Assembly (NCBI GenBank): GCA_027452245.1
Contig: DAIDGW010000270.1
Span: 1 to 33,120, forward strand
Length of the DNA stretch: 33,120 nucleotides
Source of the DNA: Acidobacteriaceae bacterium
GTDB lineage: Bacteria; Acidobacteriota; Terriglobia; Terriglobales; Acidobacteriaceae
Reading direction: 5' to 3'
The position numbers and the translations under genes are program-made. Under the pieces are notes generated by a model that was not told where the DNA came from, searched no databases, and was given only the letters and a program-made list of their open reading frames with translations. The number at the start of each line of letters is the position of its first letter. Position 1 is the first letter of the stretch. Below are positions 30,379 to 33,120 of this stretch, one piece after another.

Positions 30379-31710
30379 TCACTGACAACCGAAGGCGGGA
30401 AGGTTCCGCAGGCGTTCGCCTGCGCCGGCCACCCCCTTGCGGGCGGCTGCATACAGGAGTAGTCGCCCTTCATCGCAGCTTTTCGCCACGCCGTCGCCGT
30501 GCAGATACAAGTCTGCGAGCATCAGTGTCGCAGGACCATTCTGTTGACGGACCGCCTGCCACAGCCACTTGGCGGCCTCTCTGCTGTCACGTGCGCGGCC
30601 GTTGGTCCCATCCAGGAATGTCTTGGCCACCGCGAGATCCTGACTGCCTGAGGTCGCATCGCCCGAGTCTCCGGCATTCGCCGCCACCGCGTCTTCAGCG
30701 GCACCTGACGATTCTTTCCCACGCTTTCGCGAGTTCGCCGCTTTGACTGAACTCTCGCCCGCAGTCTTCTCGCGCTCCAGAAGCGACGCCTTCTCGGGAG
30801 GTTCTGCTTTTTCCCCCGAACCCTTATCAGCCGAGCCATCGGAATTCCGGCTGGCGTTTTCCCCATTTGTGCCTGCGCCGCCTGCCTCTGGTTCTGCTTT
30901 CGTCGATGCTGCCGCATCGTTCGGCCCTGCCTCCCCCCCGGTTTGTGCCGGAGCCGATACTGCAGGCAGCAGTTGCGCCTCACCAGAAGCAGCGCGCATG
31001 CTTTTCCATGCCATGTAGACCAACCCGCCAATAAGCGCCGCCAGTATGATCCCGACATAAATCCGAAAGCGATAGGAGACCGGCTTATATTCCGAAAACA
31101 GCATCGGAACTCCATCGGACGTTTCCCTTGATGCTTCCGGTTCCACGAAAACATCTTGCCTGCGGTACTGGTATCGGGAATCGCTATACGCGCTGAAAAT
31201 TGGCCTCTCATCCACCATTTCAGAGGCTGCTTCTTCCGGATCTTCAGTTTGATTGGAATCTTCGGAGAACGCCTCCTGTTGATACCCGTCCCAATCTGTC
31301 TCTCCAGTTTCCGCCCCTGGCGATTCCTCCTGCAGGAAAGAATTTTGCAGGGGTTCTCCGCACATTCCGCAAAATCTCTGGACGAGCGGATTCAATTCTC
31401 CGCACGAGTGGCATACGGAAACATGCTCTTGATCTTCTTGTTCGGCATGTTCGATGGGCTCTTCTACCGCTTCCGTCGTGCTCTTGAATTCCGAAGGCCC
31501 TCCGCTCCGCGCGGAGTTTTGCGGCATTTTTTCCTCCTGCAGTTCACGCCGCAATGCTTGGATAGCCTCGTGGCGTTTCTCCGGCAGGGTCGTGAAGTAG
31601 ACCTCGGCCCACCGCTCCAGATTCTGCGAAAGAATTGGATCGAGCAGCGGATTGATCTCCGCCGAAGCAGGTCTGTTCTCAGGTTGAGGATTTTGTGTTT
31701 GACGCGCCAA
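30379..31710 (-). CDS. Zinc-ribbon, single-pass membrane protein with C-terminal Sel1-like repeats
   Basis: A 443-residue protein. A zinc ribbon CxxC-x10-CxxC (C100, C103, C114, C117) is followed by an acidic stretch, one membrane segment (about 217-235), a long Ala/Gly/Glu/Lys-rich low-complexity linker (about 245-350) and a C-terminal region with Sel1-like helical repeats (AKWLWQAVRQQNGPATLMLADLYLHGDG, in pieces AAKWLWQAV and LMLADLYLHGDGV). Sel1 repeats mediate protein contacts. The N-terminal ribbon would be cytoplasmic and the repeats periplasmic, judging from the basic residues flanking the membrane segment. Function unknown. It lies 90 bp after the zinc-ribbon/GAF gene in the same direction and shares its architecture in outline. 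Confidence 0.8.
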   Translation of the reverse strand: MARQTQNPQPENRPASAEINPLLDPILSQNLERWAEVYFTTLPEKRHEAIQALRRELQEEKMPQNSARSGGPSEFKSTTEAVEEPIEHAEQEDQEHVSVCHSCGELNPLVQRFCGMCGEPLQNSFLQEESPGAETGETDWDGYQQEAFSEDSNQTEDPEEAASEMVDERPIFSAYSDSRYQYRRQDVFVEPEASRETSDGVPMLFSEYKPVSYRFRIYVGIILAALIGGLVYMAWKSMRAASGEAQLLPAVSAPAQTGGEAGPNDAAASTKAEPEAGGAGTNGENASRNSDGSADKGSGEKAEPPEKASLLEREKTAGESSVKAANSRKRGKESSGAAEDAVAANAGDSGDATSGSQDLAVAKTFLDGTNGRARDSREAAKWLWQAVRQQNGPATLMLADLYLHGDGVAKSCDEGRLLLYAAARKGVAGAGERLRNLPAFGCQ

Positions 31711-31800
31711 TGTATGTCTCCCTGCGAAGCGGCGTCAGCTAAGTTGCACTCGGCCAGTGCGAGGTTGTCGGTTGAAAGAGACCCTGTAACTGCTTACCTG

Positions 31801-33120
31801 TCAATTACATGCCCTGCGCGACGCGGGTTGGAACTGATCCAATTGGGCATCTCGCTGGCTCGTATACTTCCCGTCGGGCGTCTTTCCATAGAGATCGCTT
31901 CCGGGGCAGTAGTACAAGGCGGTATGTACATCGACCCAAACCTTGGCGTCCGGATTCCCTTTCGGGGACTCTACCTCTGGAGCTTCGGCCAACCCCAGAC
32001 TGATCAGCATACGATCAAACATCGAAAGACCCGCGTAAGGATCGGGTTTCTTATGCACCACCGCGGTCGTCGATCCGCCTGTGACCACGCCCGGATTCCC
32101 TGACAATATCCCCCATTTAACCACTGCAGCCACCAGAATGACAGCCAGCGCAAGATAGATATCGCCCCGCCGCGTTCTCCAAAATGCGGCAAACGCCGTC
32201 TTCCCCCCGGAAATTGAGAGCTGTTCCAGATATTCGCGTGCCTGTGCAGCCGATCTCCACGGATCACCCTCAACTGGTACCAATGCCGCAGCAGCCTTAT
32301 GATCCGTCTCGTCTTCGTCCTTCGCCTTGCTCGCGGAAGCTTCCTGCTCTCCTTCGCTGGCGTCGCGACCCTCACCGGCGCCCTCCCTTTCGAGCGAAAG
32401 CGAAGGGATTATGTCTGGCTCCTCCTCGTTACTGCTTGAAACCTGATCCTGGGAGAGTGAGGCCAGTTGCTGCACAAGTTCCAAAGGCAAACCCTCGTCT
32501 GCGCTAGTCGAGGCTGATTCATGTCTTGCACTCTCAATGGGCTGGCCCTTGCTCGCTATCCCAGGCAATTCGGAGAGGTTCTCTCGTGGGGTCCCGCAGT
32601 TTCCGCAAAAGTGTTCGTTCTGCCCCATTGTGTTGCCGCATTTCCCGCATACATAGACATCTGCTCCCGAGGTTGAACCGGAGCTCTTGCCTCCCTCTCC
32701 CGCCATCGCCGCCAAACTGGGTTTCAGCTTTTCCAGCGCCTCCAGCATCGATGCCCGCTCTGTCGTGAGGCTCTTTTTCCAACTCTGCTGTTCCTCGCGG
32801 GTTAGTGCCTCCGTCACCAGTCCCGCCATCAACTGGCAACTATGCAAATCCTGATCGGTGAACGCCCGCGTTTTGCTGAAATATAACTCCAGAGCGCCTG
32901 CGACTCCGTTCTCGTGATAAACCGGGACGGCGATTAGAGACTCGATCCCGCGGCGCTCGCACTCCGTGCCGTCGAGCAAGAATTCAGGGTGGACATCCTC
33001 ACACCGAAATGCTTGCCCCGTCCTGAGCGCGCTGAAGCCGAGCGCTTTCTCCATCGGGACTGTCGTGCCTGCCGCTAGCGCCGCTGTTCCCGTCACCGCT
33101 TCGTAGCGAATGCTTTTCCC
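31801..33120 (-). CDS. GAF-domain, zinc-ribbon membrane protein (5' end outside window)
   Basis: A partial gene: the frame is open to the right edge, so the N-terminus is missing (the GTG at 33096 is not taken as start because GAF-like sequence continues before it). About 439 residues are visible. They begin inside a GAF domain (up to LVTEALTREEQ, with AVPVYHENGVAGALELY), then a zinc ribbon CxxC-x10-CxxC about 158 residues in, a Ser/Glu-rich linker, a membrane segment (GDIYLALAVILVAAVVKWG) and a C-terminal module with VWVDVHTALYYCPGSDLYG and KYTSQRDAQLDQFQPA. That tail is a short domain seen in many acidobacterial proteins (from memory) and recalls metal-binding Ada-like tails. A sensor or signalling role is inferred from the GAF domain. 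Confidence 0.78.
   Translation of the reverse strand, partial: GKSIRYEAVTGTAALAAGTTVPMEKALGFSALRTGQAFRCEDVHPEFLLDGTECERRGIESLIAVPVYHENGVAGALELYFSKTRAFTDQDLHSCQLMAGLVTEALTREEQQSWKKSLTTERASMLEALEKLKPSLAAMAGEGGKSSGSTSGADVYVCGKCGNTMGQNEHFCGNCGTPRENLSELPGIASKGQPIESARHESASTSADEGLPLELVQQLASLSQDQVSSSNEEEPDIIPSLSLEREGAGEGRDASEGEQEASASKAKDEDETDHKAAAALVPVEGDPWRSAAQAREYLEQLSISGGKTAFAAFWRTRRGDIYLALAVILVAAVVKWGILSGNPGVVTGGSTTAVVHKKPDPYAGLSMFDRMLISLGLAEAPEVESPKGNPDAKVWVDVHTALYYCPGSDLYGKTPDGKYTSQRDAQLDQFQPASRRACN

Noticed and set aside
31156-32103. Plus-strand open frame of 315 codons spanning the gap between the two zinc-ribbon genes
   Set aside because: It covers parts of both real genes on the other strand, and shows no domain or start signal.

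Overview
The window looks like a chromosomal segment from an Acidobacteriota bacterium, possibly a soil Terriglobia/Koribacter-like lineage. The basis is indirect: moderately high GC, several secreted beta-propeller and Ig-like lipoproteins, YtcJ-type secreted amidohydrolases, small LuxR-type HTH proteins, a bifunctional sulfate adenylyltransferase/APS kinase, and Gram-negative features (outer-membrane barrel with terminal Phe, lipoproteins). No rRNA, tRNA, CRISPR array, transposase or phage gene was seen.

Region 1 (4-5716) is a compact respiratory-looking locus. On the minus strand, in transcription order, lie a membrane-anchored monoheme cytochrome c, an octaheme cytochrome c with a C-terminal membrane anchor, a b-type cytochrome translationally coupled to it through a GTGA overlap, and an ArsR-type repressor. 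A large outer-membrane porin-like protein is transcribed divergently from a 305-bp region holding repeats and a palindrome. The layout suggests a quinol-oxidising b/c complex feeding a periplasmic or extracellular acceptor, perhaps under a thiol- or metal-sensing ArsR protein.

Region 2 (5726-13037) holds stand-alone genes: a secreted amidohydrolase, a beta-propeller lipoprotein, an exported metallo-beta-lactamase-fold hydrolase and an alpha-glucan phosphorylase. Region 3 (13038-17098) is an iron-uptake operon, feoA-feoB. The spacer it shares with the divergent phosphorylase gene carries two exact GTGA-N6-TCAC dyads (CRP/FNR type) and a 17-bp palindrome at the feoA start. A GatZ/KbaZ-like gene follows.

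Region 4 (17117-19798) is a divergent unit: a MocR-type regulator facing a two-gene operon for a small exported protein with three CxC motifs and a DoxX-like multi-pass membrane protein. Three copies of a CCACTTT-type motif lie between them. This is the least familiar arrangement in the window. Region 5 (20075-24617) holds a cNMP-binding/glutaredoxin-like/thioredoxin-reductase-like fusion that lacks the redox cysteines, a poly-C minisatellite, and a tandem pair of paralogous secreted Ig-like proteins.

Region 6 (24648-28028) is a sulfate-activation operon (SAT/APS kinase, TauE/SafE permease, CysQ phosphatase), followed by an Sfp-type phosphopantetheinyl transferase gene. Region 7 (29227-33120) has a long non-coding leader with several hairpins and a good sigma-54 promoter match ahead of two overlapping LuxR-type HTH genes, then an 87-bp nested inverted repeat between convergent genes, then two genes for zinc-ribbon single-pass membrane proteins. 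The second of these runs off the right edge.
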